Part shown: in pieces, positions 42,065 through 52,480 of the stretch | How the letters are laid out: every line of letters begins with the position of its first letter | How positions within the stretch are numbered: position 1 is the first letter of the stretch | Position numbers and translations under genes: made by a program | NCBI GenBank assembly: GCA_002395155.1 | Contig: DGWD01000004.1 | Coordinates: forward strand, 3,282 to 63,357 | From: Treponema sp. UBA4267 | GTDB taxonomy: Bacteria > Spirochaetota > Spirochaetia > Treponematales > Treponemataceae | Direction: 5' to 3' | Length of the DNA stretch: 60,076 nucleotides | The notes under the pieces: generated by a model | The model's database searches: none | What the model saw: only the letters and a program-made list of their open reading frames with translations | Told to the model about the DNA's origin: nothing

Positions 42065-45000
42065 ATGAAATCATTAACTAGTATCAACGAAATATTACAT
42101 AATTGGCCTCAAATTAAAGATTCAACAAGTTCTTTCTTTGACTCAAACACAAATTTCCCTCTGCACATTTCAGGCATTCAGGGCTCTTTATTTACTTTTT
42201 TTACCTCTGAAATTTGTAAGCAAAACCACTTTAAAGCAATACAAAGCAGACAGTATTCTGCATCAAGCAAATCTTCACCTCAGTATGCATTATATTCATC
42301 AGATATTTTTATTGTTGCTCCAACAGAATCTGAAGCCTTGGAAATTTACAACGATTTTTTAACACTTTATCCAGAAGCTCAAGTTTATCTTTTTCCAAGC
42401 TGGGGAAATGTACCTTACAGACCTGCAACAAAAGGTTCTATTACATTTGGAAAAAGAGCTGGTGTTTTATCTAAAATTTTAGACAGGGCAAATACCATAA
42501 ACTTCCATGATAAACCTAGAGTTTTTATTTTAACTCAAAGAATCTTTTTATCAAAACTTCCAGCCCCCCAATATCTTCAAAGCCTATCCTTTAAGCTTAG
42601 AAAAGGGGACTCTCTTGATACCTCAAAAATTGCAGAAAAACTAAATAAACTTGGATATACAAGAGTTCCAAAAGTAAATGTACGCGGAGAATTTTCACTA
42701 CGTGGAGAAGTTCTTGATATTTTCCTTCCTTGCGACGAATATGCCAGCCGTGTAATTTTTGATTTTGATGAAATTGAAGGCTTTAAGGAATTTGATACAG
42801 ACAACCAGGTTACTGTGGGTAGTAAAGAAGATTTATTTATTTACCCAATGAAGGAAATTGTCTGGACCGAGGAATTAATTAAACTTGCAGATAAAAAACT
42901 CCAGGCCTACCAGGAATCTGCAATTTCCAGTGATAAAACTTCAAATCAATCACAAGTTGCCGATGCCTTGCAAAATCTTTATTCAATACACCTTCCATTT
43001 ACAGAAGAAGCTCTTAAATTTAAGGATAACCTTCTTACAGAACTTTCAGTTAGTGGTGAAGGGGAAGGAGAGGAATTCCTTTATCCTTTACTTTGGGATA
43101 AAGAATACAGCCTTTTAGATTACATTGATCCAAGTTCCTTTATCCTTTTTTATAATTATGACAAACAAGAAAACGCAGAACTTATAATCAAAAGGGAATA
43201 CACAAAATTTTACAGAACAAGCCGAGAAAGCATGCCAGTTTTACCACCAGACCAAATGCTTTTAGACTTTAAAAAAGAAATTTCCAATGTTTCAAAACCA
43301 ATTCTTTTTAGAAGTCTATTAAAAGAAGATGAAAAAGAACTGGTTACTATAAACATCCCTTCCGAACCCGCCCGTTCCTTCTTTGGAAATTTAAATTACA
43401 TGAAGGAAGAATTAAGCCGTCTTCAGGAAGATAATTGGCGAATCTTTATCTACACAGACAATGAAAATCAGCAGCTCAGAATCCACGAAATTTTCAAGGA
43501 TTTTATTGATATAGATGATTCAAATGTAAATCCTGTATGCCTTATACCAAGTCCTATATCAGCAGGCTTTAGTATTCCAGACACAAAACTCCTGGTAATT
43601 CAGGAAAATGAAATTTTTGGCCGTAGAAAATATGTTCCTAAATCTGTAAACAAGGCTAAGTCAAAAGCGATCGATACTTTTGTTGAATTAAATCCAGGTG
43701 ACTATGTTGTACATGTTAACTGGGGTATTGGACTTTTCCATGGAATTGAACGAGTAAAGGCCATGGGAAATGAACGTGACTATATCAAACTTGAATATGC
43801 TGATAATGAGATTGCCTTTGTTCCTATTGAACAGGTTAACCTGGTTCAGCGTTATATTGGAAACGAAGGTGAAAAGCCTCGCCTGGACAGAATTGGCAGT
43901 AAATCCTGGGAAAATCGAAAAAGTAAAGTAAAACAGGCGGTAGAAGATCTGGCCCAGAAACTGATTGACCTTTATTCCCGTCGTCAGGCCTCTGTTGGTT
44001 TTGCATACCCAAAGGAAACGGAATGGCAGGCCGCCTTTGAAGCAGCATTCCCATATGAAGATACTCCTGATCAAATTACAGTAACTCAGGAAATTAAAGA
44101 GGATATGGAAAGGCCAGTTCCAATGGATCGTCTTGTTTGTGGTGATGTAGGATATGGAAAAACTGAAATTGCCATGAGAGCCGCCTTTAAGGCCGTTATG
44201 GGGGGGAAACAGGTAGCTTTTCTGGCTCCAACAACAATTCTTGCAGAACAGCATTACGAAACTTGTAAGGAACGATTTAAGAACTTCCCTGTTAAAATTG
44301 AACGAATGTCACGGTTTATTTCTCCTGCCGAACAGAAAAAAATTCTGGAAAGACTGGAAAAAGGTGATGTAGACCTTCTTATTGGTACCCATAGGATTAT
44401 CCAGAAAGATGTAAAATTCAAAAATCTGGGCTTAATGATTATTGATGAAGAGCAGCGTTTTGGGGTAAAAGACAAGGAAAAACTCAAAACCATGAAGACA
44501 AACATTGACTGTCTTACCATGTCTGCAACTCCAATTCCAAGAACTTTGCACATGAGTTTGCTCAAAATCCGCGATATGAGTCTTTTGACAACGCCTCCAC
44601 AGAACCGGCAGGCTGTAGAAACTGTTGTAGATGAATACACAGATGACAGAATTGCAAAGGCTATTCGCCAGGAAATAGAACGAGGAGGGCAGGTTTTCTA
44701 TTTGCACAATAGGGTAGAATCACTGCAAGAAGTTCGTCATAGAGTTGAAAAAATTGTTCCAGAAGTATTGGTCGATGTTGCCCATGGCCAGATGACCGCT
44801 ACCGAACTTGAAGAAATTTTCCAGCGTTTTAAGATGGGAGGCTTCCAGGTTCTTATTGCTACAACAATCATTGAAAACGGAATTGATATTCCAAACGTAA
44901 ATACCATTATCATAGACCGTGCCGATATGTACGGTGTTTCTCAATTGTATCAGCTTCGTGGACGTGTTGGTCGTTCTGATCGAAAAGCCTATGCTTATCT

Positions 45001-45685
45001 TCTTTATCCAGAAAATAAAGCTCTGTCCGAAGTTGCCATGAAACGATTACAGGTAATCAGCGATTTTACTGAACTTGGAAGTGGTTTTAAAATTGCCATG
45101 AAGGATATGGAAATTCGAGGGGCTGGAAACCTTCTTGGACGTGACCAGTCTGGCGATGTTTATTCAGTCGGTTTTGATATGTATGTAAGACTTTTAAATG
45201 ATGCCGTAAATCGTCTTACAGCCCAGAAGGACTACCAGGAAGTTACAGAAACTCTTATGGAACTTGAATACACCGGCTTTATCCCAGATTCCTATATCAC
45301 AAATCCTCAGATAAAGATGGAGATTTACAAGAAAATTGCATCTGTTACAAATGACGCAGAATTTGATGCAGTCCTTGGCGAAATGGCAGACCGCTTTGGA
45401 CCAATTCCAGATGAAGTTTCAAGCCTTCTGGCTCTGGCAGAAATCCGTATTATCTGTAAGAAACTTGCAATTTCTTCAATTCGCGAAAGACAAGGTGAAG
45501 TTAAAGTTGAATTTAAGCAGTTCTCAAATCTTTCTATCGATAAGATTTTAAAATTGATAAAGGACAATCCAGGAACTATAAGATTAAATCCACAGTTACC
45601 AAATGCACTCTTTATCAAACTTGGAAAAATTGGGCTCAAAGAAAAGTCGGAGTTTATACGAGAAAAGCTGTCTAAGTTACAGTAG
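42065..45685 (+). CDS. mfd: transcription-repair coupling factor
   Basis: A 1206-residue SF2 translocase that removes stalled RNA polymerase and recruits UvrA. The N-terminal UvrB-like module includes FPSWGNVPYRPATKG and GEFSLRGEVLDIFLP. The polymerase-binding domain is GDYVVHVNWGIGLFHGIERV...DYIKLEYADNEIAFVPIEQ. The motor has GDVGYGKTEIAMRAAFKAV (Walker A), DEEQRFGV (Walker B), SATPIPRTLHMSL and QLRGRVGRSDRKAYAYLL. The C-terminal TRCF domain is FIPDSYITNPQIKMEIYKKIA. Length is typical. No Shine-Dalgarno precedes the ATG. Confidence 0.97.
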   Translation: MKSLTSINEILHNWPQIKDSTSSFFDSNTNFPLHISGIQGSLFTFFTSEICKQNHFKAIQSRQYSASSKSSPQYALYSSDIFIVAPTESEALEIYNDFLTLYPEAQVYLFPSWGNVPYRPATKGSITFGKRAGVLSKILDRANTINFHDKPRVFILTQRIFLSKLPAPQYLQSLSFKLRKGDSLDTSKIAEKLNKLGYTRVPKVNVRGEFSLRGEVLDIFLPCDEYASRVIFDFDEIEGFKEFDTDNQVTVGSKEDLFIYPMKEIVWTEELIKLADKKLQAYQESAISSDKTSNQSQVADALQNLYSIHLPFTEEALKFKDNLLTELSVSGEGEGEEFLYPLLWDKEYSLLDYIDPSSFILFYNYDKQENAELIIKREYTKFYRTSRESMPVLPPDQMLLDFKKEISNVSKPILFRSLLKEDEKELVTINIPSEPARSFFGNLNYMKEELSRLQEDNWRIFIYTDNENQQLRIHEIFKDFIDIDDSNVNPVCLIPSPISAGFSIPDTKLLVIQENEIFGRRKYVPKSVNKAKSKAIDTFVELNPGDYVVHVNWGIGLFHGIERVKAMGNERDYIKLEYADNEIAFVPIEQVNLVQRYIGNEGEKPRLDRIGSKSWENRKSKVKQAVEDLAQKLIDLYSRRQASVGFAYPKETEWQAAFEAAFPYEDTPDQITVTQEIKEDMERPVPMDRLVCGDVGYGKTEIAMRAAFKAVMGGKQVAFLAPTTILAEQHYETCKERFKNFPVKIERMSRFISPAEQKKILERLEKGDVDLLIGTHRIIQKDVKFKNLGLMIIDEEQRFGVKDKEKLKTMKTNIDCLTMSATPIPRTLHMSLLKIRDMSLLTTPPQNRQAVETVVDEYTDDRIAKAIRQEIERGGQVFYLHNRVESLQEVRHRVEKIVPEVLVDVAHGQMTATELEEIFQRFKMGGFQVLIATTIIENGIDIPNVNTIIIDRADMYGVSQLYQLRGRVGRSDRKAYAYLLYPENKALSEVAMKRLQVISDFTELGSGFKIAMKDMEIRGAGNLLGRDQSGDVYSVGFDMYVRLLNDAVNRLTAQKDYQEVTETLMELEYTGFIPDSYITNPQIKMEIYKKIASVTNDAEFDAVLGEMADRFGPIPDEVSSLLALAEIRIICKKLAISSIRERQGEVKVEFKQFSNLSIDKILKLIKDNPGTIRLNPQLPNALFIKLGKIGLKEKSEFIREKLSKLQ

Positions 45686-45819
45686 GAATGCTTAGCCTTT
45701 CATGAAGAGGGTATCTGTACCTGGAAAAATGACGCGTAGGAGGTTAAAAATTGACGCTAAACCTATTTTATATTAATACTGGTCGACAGAAGATGCATTA
45801 TAAACAGCAAAGTCTTTTA

Positions 45820-47133
45820 TTATTTCAAGTCAGATTTACGATAGTTTACATTCATTACAAGACCAATGGCTGTCATAGCGGTAAGCAAAGATGATCCGCC
45901 ATATGACAAAAATTGCAATGGAATACCAGTAATTGGCATTATTCCCATAACCATTCCAACATTAATGAAGAAATGGAATGCAAACATACCAAGAATACCT
46001 GCACAAATGTATGTTCCATAAGCATTTATACATTTTCTAATTATATAAAGAATCTTTATAAAAATAATAAAATACAAAACAAATACTACAAGACCACCAA
46101 TAAAACCAAATTCTTCAGATAGAATACTAAAGATAAAGTCAGTAGATTGCTGAGGAAGAAATCGATAATGACTCTGAGTTCCCATCAGATAACCTTGCCC
46201 CATAATGCCACCAGCACCTATAGCAACTTTTGACTGAATAATATTCCAGCCGGCACCCAAAGGATCTTTATTTGGATTCATAAAGATAATCAGACGTTTA
46301 ATCTGGTAATCTTTAAGGAATTTACCAAGTAAAAAAGAAAATATTAAAGCTAAGGTTAATATAGATGCAATATAAGTAATCCAATAAATATATTTCGGAC
46401 CATGTAAATATCTACGAATAACATATCCTAATAAAGTGATTAATAAAACAGCAATTATAAGCAAAGCACGAAGTCTCATAGTTGTTAAAATAGAAATAAC
46501 AGCATGAGGATTAGTTGCAATTTCATTATTCCAAACAGGTAAAATTGCTAAAAAGATGGTCAAAATACCAAAACTTAAAATATATAAAATATATACTAAA
46601 GGAATACCTGCTATAAAACACATTACAAGAAAAATTGGAACATAAACGCTGGAAGTTCCTAAATCAGGCTGCAATAAAATTAAACCCATAGGAAGTAATA
46701 AAATTCCAATAGCTCCTGCAAATCTCTTTAAAGGATTCATATTAACAGATTGATTTAAATATCTTGCTAAAAATAAGATAAAGAATATTTTTCCAAATTC
46801 AGATGGCTGAATCCCAAATTCACCAATTCCAATCCAGCTTTTAGCACCATTAACATAACGGCCAAATAATCTTGTATATATTAAAAGTAAAATTAAAAAT
46901 ATATATAAATAAATTGCTAGAGATTCTGTACGTCTATAATCATACAGAGTTACTAAAACCATTATTACAAGTCCAATTGAAGCCCAAATAATCTGTTTTA
47001 TATATTCATTTGTTACAGAAATGCCTTCAGAATTGATACTTGAAGAATAAATAAACATAACTCCTAGAGAAACAAGAACTAAGACAACTAAAATTAAAAC
47101 ATAGTCGAATTTAGCAAAAACTTTACTTTTCAT
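45820..47133 (-). CDS. rodA: rod-shape SEDS glycosyltransferase
   Basis: A 437-residue polytopic membrane protein (about ten to twelve helices) of the SEDS family, which polymerises peptidoglycan during side-wall growth together with PBP2. It shows LVSLGVMFIYSSS at the start, GAKSWIGIGEFGIQPSEFGKI (the conserved extracytoplasmic loop), PDLGTSSVYVPIF, and NVGMVMGIMPITGIPLQFLSYGGSSL near the end. It follows mrdA by 11 bp with GAGGGG before the ATG. Its 3' end faces mfd across a 134-bp gap. Confidence 0.95.
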   Translation of the reverse strand: MKSKVFAKFDYVLILVVLVLVSLGVMFIYSSSINSEGISVTNEYIKQIIWASIGLVIMVLVTLYDYRRTESLAIYLYIFLILLLIYTRLFGRYVNGAKSWIGIGEFGIQPSEFGKIFFILFLARYLNQSVNMNPLKRFAGAIGILLLPMGLILLQPDLGTSSVYVPIFLVMCFIAGIPLVYILYILSFGILTIFLAILPVWNNEIATNPHAVISILTTMRLRALLIIAVLLITLLGYVIRRYLHGPKYIYWITYIASILTLALIFSFLLGKFLKDYQIKRLIIFMNPNKDPLGAGWNIIQSKVAIGAGGIMGQGYLMGTQSHYRFLPQQSTDFIFSILSEEFGFIGGLVVFVLYFIIFIKILYIIRKCINAYGTYICAGILGMFAFHFFINVGMVMGIMPITGIPLQFLSYGGSSLLTAMTAIGLVMNVNYRKSDLK

Positions 47134-47144
47134 TGTCCCCTCTC

Positions 47145-49034
47145 CTATTCCTGTCTTGTTCTATTTCTTCGGTTATTCATAAGATATGTAAAGCCCAATT
47201 CCTGGGTTGCTTCTTCACAAGTTTGATGTGCAAAAATTCCCTGAATAATAATATTTGTAGCGTAAGGTGCCCACCATTCCCATATATTCTGGGCTTCTAC
47301 GATTGTTGCAACACAAACACGTTCCTCTGGAGGAGCATCATAAGGAGCATAAGCAACAAGCCATGAATGCCAGCTCTGATTTTCCTTTCTACTACTATAA
47401 GGTTCAACTTCTGCAGTACCAGTTTTACATGCAATTTGAACAATTTTATTATGCATAGGATACTGAGGTGTACCATCTGTAACCGTATAGCGAAGAGCTT
47501 CCTGTAATTCTTTCCATACAGAATTATTAATTGTTGATTGAGTTAAGATTGAAGGTTTTACCTCTTCAATTACTTCGTTAGTAACAGGATCTCTAACTTC
47601 TTTCAACAAATGAGGCTTATAAATTGTACCCTCGTTAGAAACCATTGCAATCATATTTGCCAATTGCAGTGGAGTTGCCTCCATATAGCCCTGTCCAATA
47701 GAACAAGACATTGTATCTCCACCCAACCATTTTTCGTGATACTTTTTCTGTTTCCACTCAGCTGTAGGAACAAGACCCGAAACCTGACTTGGCAAATCAA
47801 TTTGAGCACTTTTACCAAAACCAAATTCTCGTGCATAAGATGCAATTTTTTCAATACCAAGATAATCACGACCAACAGTCCAATAATAAACATCACAAGA
47901 CTGGGCCATTGCATTCTTCATATCCAGCCAACCATGACCAGGTTCATGAACGTGACAATGGAAAATACGTCCACCATAGACCATACGACCTTTACATTCA
48001 ATTTTTTTAGCCGATGGAAAAGCATTTTCCTGTAACATGGCCGCAGACATTACAATTTTAAAAGTTGAAGCCGGAGGATAAGAGAGTTGAACAGCACGAT
48101 TAATTAAAGGCTTGGTAGGATCTTTTAATAATTTACTATACTCAACTGCAGAATCATCAGAATTAAAAATATTTGAATCATAATAAGGATAAGAAACCAT
48201 TGCCAGCACTTCGCCAGTTGCAGGTTTTAATACAACTGCAGCACCTACTCTGTTTCCCAGAGCTTCTTCTGCAAGCTTTTGAATATCAGAATCTATAGTT
48301 AAAACAAGATTTTTTCCCATTTGAGGAGGTTCAACAGTTGGTGTTTCAGAAATAATACGACCATGAACATCTACAGTGGACATTTCTCGACCAGGTTTAC
48401 CCTGCAAAAGTGAATCATACTGCTTTTCAATTCCGGTTTTACCAACAATACTTTTATTTGTGTATCCCTTGTTATAAAGAACCGTAATTTCATCCTGATT
48501 AATATCACCTACATATCCAACTATGTGTGATAAAGAACCTGTATGCAAATAGTTACGGATTGGCTTAGAAACCCAAGAAACTCCAGGTAAATCTGTTTTA
48601 TTTTCCGCAATATTAGATATGATTGAAAAACTTACATTTGATTTTACAGTAACCGTAGTATAAGATCTTCTTATATTTTTTGGAATTTTCTTATCAATTT
48701 CGGTTTTACTTATACCCAAAAACTGTGCAAGCTTCAAAATTACAGTATCATAACGGTTTGAAGGTATTTCGCCAGGAGTTACTTCGACCGCAAAAGAATC
48801 TGTATTAATTACCATTGGAAGGTTTGCATTTCTATCAAAAATTTCCCCTCGCTGAGCAGAAATTACTGTAATCTGGCTAGAAATTTTCTGAGATTGAGAA
48901 CGATAGTGTTCACCTTGAACAATCTGCATCGAAAACAATTTATAAATATAAATCAAAAACAAACTAAGTAAGATAACGAGGAGAATTGTTACTTTTGAAA
49001 CTTTAGAAATATTATCTTCAGTACGTTTATACAT
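47145..49034 (-). CDS. mrdA: penicillin-binding protein 2
   Basis: A 629-residue class B PBP, the transpeptidase of the elongation machinery. It has an N-terminal membrane helix (about 14-34), a PBP dimer domain including QRGEIFDRNANLPMVIN, and the transpeptidase domain with the nucleophile motif PPASTFK, SCD (the SxN-type motif, MAQSCDVYYW) and KTGT (ACKTGTAEVE). The start overlaps mreD by 8 bp, with AAGG upstream. The insertion-like tail after KTGT ends in a basic segment. It is cotranscribed with mreBCD and rodA. Confidence 0.95.
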   Translation of the reverse strand: MYKRTEDNISKVSKVTILLVILLSLFLIYIYKLFSMQIVQGEHYRSQSQKISSQITVISAQRGEIFDRNANLPMVINTDSFAVEVTPGEIPSNRYDTVILKLAQFLGISKTEIDKKIPKNIRRSYTTVTVKSNVSFSIISNIAENKTDLPGVSWVSKPIRNYLHTGSLSHIVGYVGDINQDEITVLYNKGYTNKSIVGKTGIEKQYDSLLQGKPGREMSTVDVHGRIISETPTVEPPQMGKNLVLTIDSDIQKLAEEALGNRVGAAVVLKPATGEVLAMVSYPYYDSNIFNSDDSAVEYSKLLKDPTKPLINRAVQLSYPPASTFKIVMSAAMLQENAFPSAKKIECKGRMVYGGRIFHCHVHEPGHGWLDMKNAMAQSCDVYYWTVGRDYLGIEKIASYAREFGFGKSAQIDLPSQVSGLVPTAEWKQKKYHEKWLGGDTMSCSIGQGYMEATPLQLANMIAMVSNEGTIYKPHLLKEVRDPVTNEVIEEVKPSILTQSTINNSVWKELQEALRYTVTDGTPQYPMHNKIVQIACKTGTAEVEPYSSRKENQSWHSWLVAYAPYDAPPEERVCVATIVEAQNIWEWWAPYATNIIIQGIFAHQTCEEATQELGFTYLMNNRRNRTRQE

Positions 49035-49551
49035 TGTCTACCTTATCTTGAGTTGACTTTAACATTAAAGCTTTTTTGAAGAATCCTAAGAATTTAAAAA
49101 CAAAAGGAGCAAGAATAACATTTTCAATAAATTCAAACAAAAATTCGTAAGAAATCAAGCCAGTAACATAAACATTTGTATTTGGGAAGAAAATTGAAAT
49201 TAGTTTTATCAAAAGAGCCTTTACAATTGTAGCAGCTCCGACCCCAAGCATAGGTATAAAAATACCATTTATGATGATGATGTTTGAAAAAATACCTGCA
49301 ATATAACCAATTATTGTTCTATAAAGACAGTTAAAACCAAAAGGAATACCAGTTATAAAGTCCAGAAAAAGTCCAGAAATAAAACCTGTTGTCTCCCCTA
49401 CCAGCTTTCCGTTTAACATAGAAAAATAAATAGAACAAATTAAAACTAGATCAGGAACTACATACAAAAAACTTATATTTGAAAGAATTGAGGATTCAAT
49501 AATTGTTACACAGAGCATTATAAAAGCACTTATCAAAATCGATTTTGTCAC
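49027..49551 (-). CDS. mreD: rod-shape-determining protein MreD
   Basis: A 174-residue membrane protein with five to six hydrophobic helices and the MreD pattern (FLYVVPDLVLICSIYFSMLNGKLVGETTGFISGLFLDFITGIPFGFNCLYRTIIGYIAG). It connects MreB/MreC to the membrane part of the elongasome. The start codon is GTG with GGGGG five bases upstream. Its position between mreC and mrdA supports the call. Confidence 0.9.
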   Translation of the reverse strand: MTKSILISAFIMLCVTIIESSILSNISFLYVVPDLVLICSIYFSMLNGKLVGETTGFISGLFLDFITGIPFGFNCLYRTIIGYIAGIFSNIIIINGIFIPMLGVGAATIVKALLIKLISIFFPNTNVYVTGLISYEFLFEFIENVILAPFVFKFLGFFKKALMLKSTQDKVDNV

Positions 49552-49561
49552 AATCTCCCCC

Positions 49562-50437
49562 TTATTCCTTTGTTTGTTTTCTATCGTTAAGTTCTTTTTG
49601 ATTTACAACAATTACAGTTTCTAGTCTAGAAAAATCTATAATTGGAGTTAATTCAATATTCAATGAGGAGTTGTAATCCAAAACAGTAATTTTTGAAATT
49701 GAACCAATAGGAATATCTCTCATATAATTATCATTTTCACCAGATGTAACAACAATATCACCATAACTTAATTCTTCAAGAACTCTTTTACGAATGTATT
49801 GCATTAACAAAGGTTGATCCTGACTTCCAAGTCCATTTACCAATCCTAAATCACGGGTATTTTGAATACGTGCAGAAACAATATTATTAGTGTTGTAAAT
49901 AGGCATAATCTGGCTTGTAAAAGTACCAACTTGAATAACTTTACCGACCAAGCCCTGGTTTCCGTTTTGGTATGCAATAACTGGCATATTTTTCTTAATA
50001 CCGTTAACACTACCTTTATCAATTGTTAAATATGAAAAAGCATTGTCCAAATCTCTTGAAATTATCTGTGCCGGAATATTTTTTTCATCTAATGATACAG
50101 AAAAATCTAACTGCTCTTTAAGACGGCTATTTTCCTTAGTAATGTCTGCATTAGAACGCTGCATTTGTTCATAATGCTCTAATTTTATTACAAGCTCATT
50201 ATAGTCTTTCTTTAGCTTTCTAAGTTCACTTACAGCATTAACAGTATTACCTACGCCATCAACTACTGTATGAACACCTTTTTCAAAAGTTGAAAGTACA
50301 GAAAATCCTATTTGCTTGAAATTCAGTACAAACTTACCAGACGAAAATGCAAGTAAAAAAGAGGAAAGTAGAATAAGTCCAATCAGCAAAAATTCAGAGA
50401 ATCTAAAACGGAAGCTAGTCTTATTTTTAGTTGCCAT
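49562..50437 (-). CDS. mreC: rod-shape-determining protein MreC
   Basis: A 291-residue bitopic protein: one N-terminal helix (about 12-33), a coiled coil (about 65-105, VSELRKLKKDYNELVIKLEHYEQMQRSNADITKENSRLKEQLDF) and a periplasmic beta domain. The beta domain contains AQIISRDLDNAFSYLTIDKGSVNGIKKNMPVI, GLVGKVIQVG and VVTSGENDNYMRDIPIGSI. MreC links MreB filaments to PBP2. It starts 7 bp after the mreB stop with only a weak Shine-Dalgarno, so it probably relies on coupling. Confidence 0.94.
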   Translation of the reverse strand: MATKNKTSFRFRFSEFLLIGLILLSSFLLAFSSGKFVLNFKQIGFSVLSTFEKGVHTVVDGVGNTVNAVSELRKLKKDYNELVIKLEHYEQMQRSNADITKENSRLKEQLDFSVSLDEKNIPAQIISRDLDNAFSYLTIDKGSVNGIKKNMPVIAYQNGNQGLVGKVIQVGTFTSQIMPIYNTNNIVSARIQNTRDLGLVNGLGSQDQPLLMQYIRKRVLEELSYGDIVVTSGENDNYMRDIPIGSISKITVLDYNSSLNIELTPIIDFSRLETVIVVNQKELNDRKQTKE

Positions 50438-50444
50438 GAGATAC

Positions 50445-51482
50445 TTAGTCGTTCAAACTTTCGTAAACAGAACGTTCTGAATACATATCTTTAAACAAGT
50501 TGAAAGCTTTTCCAGCTCCAATTGCAACACATTCCAAAGGTTTTTCAACCAAAATAACAGGAACACCAGTTTCTTTTGAAATAAGTTTTGGTAATTCTCG
50601 TAACATAGAACCACCACCTGTCATTACAATACCACGTTCAATAATATCAGATGCAAGCTCTGGAGGAGTTTCACTTAATACAGATTTAATTTCTTCTACA
50701 ATCTTTGTTACAGGCTCTTTCAAAGCTTCACGTACTTCTACACTATCAATTTCAAGACGGCGTGGAAGACCTGTAATAGCATCAGTTCCTTTTAATTCCA
50801 TTTTTTCAATAGTCTTTTCAGGAGCTGCATTACCAATCTGAATCTTAAGACGTTCAGCAGCAGGCTGACCAATAATCAGGTTATGAACAGATTTTACGTG
50901 CTTTACAATAGCTTCATCAAATTTATCACCACCAACACGGATAGAGTGTGTAACAACCATACCGCCAAGAGAAATAACTGAAATTTCAGCAGTACCACCA
51001 CCAATATCACAAACCATATGTCCTGCTGGTTCAAAAATTGGGATATCGGCACCAATTGCAGCAGCACGACTCTCTTCAATAACTTCAACTTCCTTTGCAC
51101 CTGCTTTTAATGCAGCTTCAATTACAGCACGTCTTTCAACATCTGTAATACAAGAAGGAATACCAATTTTCATACGAACTGATTTAAAAATCTGATGTCG
51201 AGGAATAATTTTACTGATGAAGTACTTAATCATTTTTTCTGTACTATCAATATCAGCTATAACACCATCAGCCAAAGGTCTAATTGCCATAATGTTTCCA
51301 GGAGTTTTATCAAGCATTCTTTTAGCTTGTGCACCTACAGCAACAATTCTTTTTGTTCCTTTTTCTACAGCAATTACAGAAGGTTCATCTATTACAATAC
51401 CTTTATCTCTAACATATATAAGGGTGTTACAGGTTCCTAAATCAATACCAATATCTGTTGAAAATTTATCAAAGAAAGCCAT
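50445..51482 (-). CDS. mreB: actin-like cell-shape protein MreB
   Basis: A 345-residue bacterial actin. The ATP-binding signatures are GIDLGTCNTLIYVRDKGIVIDEPSVIAVE (phosphate 1), VCDIGGGTAEISVISLGG (phosphate 2) and GIVMTGGGSMLRELPKLI (adenosine). It polymerises under the membrane and guides wall synthesis. GGGAGG lies five bases before the ATG. In spirochaetes cell shape also depends on periplasmic flagella. It heads the mreBCD-mrdA-rodA run. Confidence 0.97.
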   Translation of the reverse strand: MAFFDKFSTDIGIDLGTCNTLIYVRDKGIVIDEPSVIAVEKGTKRIVAVGAQAKRMLDKTPGNIMAIRPLADGVIADIDSTEKMIKYFISKIIPRHQIFKSVRMKIGIPSCITDVERRAVIEAALKAGAKEVEVIEESRAAAIGADIPIFEPAGHMVCDIGGGTAEISVISLGGMVVTHSIRVGGDKFDEAIVKHVKSVHNLIIGQPAAERLKIQIGNAAPEKTIEKMELKGTDAITGLPRRLEIDSVEVREALKEPVTKIVEEIKSVLSETPPELASDIIERGIVMTGGGSMLRELPKLISKETGVPVILVEKPLECVAIGAGKAFNLFKDMYSERSVYESLND

Positions 51483-51502
51483 CCAATCCTCCCAGCTTTT
51501 TT

Positions 51503-52471
51503 TTAATTATTTGACATTTTTTGCAGAGCCCCAGGGTGATTAACCTGAATTTTTAAAGCAGTTCTCCATTCAGCCCGAGCCTTAACTATATTCCCCTGCA
51601 TTTCATATATTACACCAATTCCATAATGTGCGTCAGCAGAATTTTCATTTTTTTTCAAAACATTATCAAATTCTTTCAATGCTTCATCATATTCTCCATT
51701 ATCAATATAAATATTTCCAAGAAGAATCTGACTTTTTAGAACAATTTCTTCATTCTTACTATTTTTTATAATTCTAAAAAGATATTGTTCTGCGGCTTCG
51801 TACTCTTCTGCCTTGTAATACTGTTCAGCAATTGACAACAAAAGTGTGTCAGATTCTCTTACCAGTAAAGCTTCTGTAAAAGCAGAAATACTTTCCATTG
51901 TCATCCCCAGGGAAGCATAACTTAATCCCAAGTATTCAGCTATATCATTTGATTCATAACCATTTTTCTGAGCAAGCAAAAGATACTTTACAGCTAAATC
52001 TGCGTAATAATGAGTTGTAATAGTATTTTTATAAAAATAAGCACTACCAAGCATATATTGCAGCTGAGGAGTTAATTTATCATTTGATGAATACAAAGCA
52101 ATTCGTAAATTATTAATACATTCATCAAGATAAGTTTGTGCCTGCAATGTATCGGTTTGTGCCTGACTTAAATAAAAACATGCATAAGAATAATAAGTGA
52201 TTGCGGTATTATTGTAAGGATTTTCATCCAAAAAGGCCTTAGAAAGTTCATAAACCTTCTGATAATCATAAGTAGACCAGGCATTTTTTATAGATTTAAT
52301 TGTTACTTTATTTTGATTATGTTTATATACAAAGAAAAAAATAACAAAAGCAATAAGACACAAAGCTAGGGCTATACTAATAATACGAATAAGCTTTGAA
52401 AGAATATGACTCTTTTTTTTTGCGACACTATTATTTTCTAAATTATATAAACTCTTCATTTTTTTATACAA
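51503..52471 (-). CDS. membrane-anchored TPR protein
   Basis: A 322-residue protein with an N-terminal membrane helix (about 27-50) and a series of tetratricopeptide repeats. Examples are SADAHYGIGVIYEMQGNIVKARAEWRTALKIQVNHPGALQKM at the C-terminus and IAEYLGLSYASLGMTMESISAFTEALLV in the middle. It is a scaffold, probably with its repeats in the periplasm. It lies 20 bp upstream of mreB on the same strand, so a link to the elongation machinery is plausible but not shown. Confidence 0.85.
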   Translation of the reverse strand: MYKKMKSLYNLENNSVAKKKSHILSKLIRIISIALALCLIAFVIFFFVYKHNQNKVTIKSIKNAWSTYDYQKVYELSKAFLDENPYNNTAITYYSYACFYLSQAQTDTLQAQTYLDECINNLRIALYSSNDKLTPQLQYMLGSAYFYKNTITTHYYADLAVKYLLLAQKNGYESNDIAEYLGLSYASLGMTMESISAFTEALLVRESDTLLLSIAEQYYKAEEYEAAEQYLFRIIKNSKNEEIVLKSQILLGNIYIDNGEYDEALKEFDNVLKKNENSADAHYGIGVIYEMQGNIVKARAEWRTALKIQVNHPGALQKMSNN

Positions 52472-52472
52472 T

Positions 52473-52480
52473 AAAAAAAA
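52473..52480 (-). terminator. U-run ending rnpB
   Basis: Eight T residues on the minus strand directly follow the 3' arm of the P1 helix, so P1 plus this run can act as the intrinsic terminator of rnpB. The TPR gene begins inside or just after it. Confidence 0.5.

Noticed and set aside
43688..44254. 188-codon minus-strand frame inside mfd
   Set aside because: Antisense to the polymerase-binding and Walker A region of mfd, with no SD and no family resemblance.
45686..45819. Search for a terminator between the convergent mfd and rodA genes
   Set aside because: Only an AGGTT/AACCT pair with a large loop before a T-rich stretch (about 45741-45775) was found, which is too weak to call.
45751..45894. 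47-codon frame from TTG 45751 with a perfect AGGAGG seven bases upstream, between mfd and rodA
   Set aside because: The second half is antisense to the rodA 3' end, the peptide has no recognisable feature, and the start is TTG. The SD match may be chance; kept only as a note.
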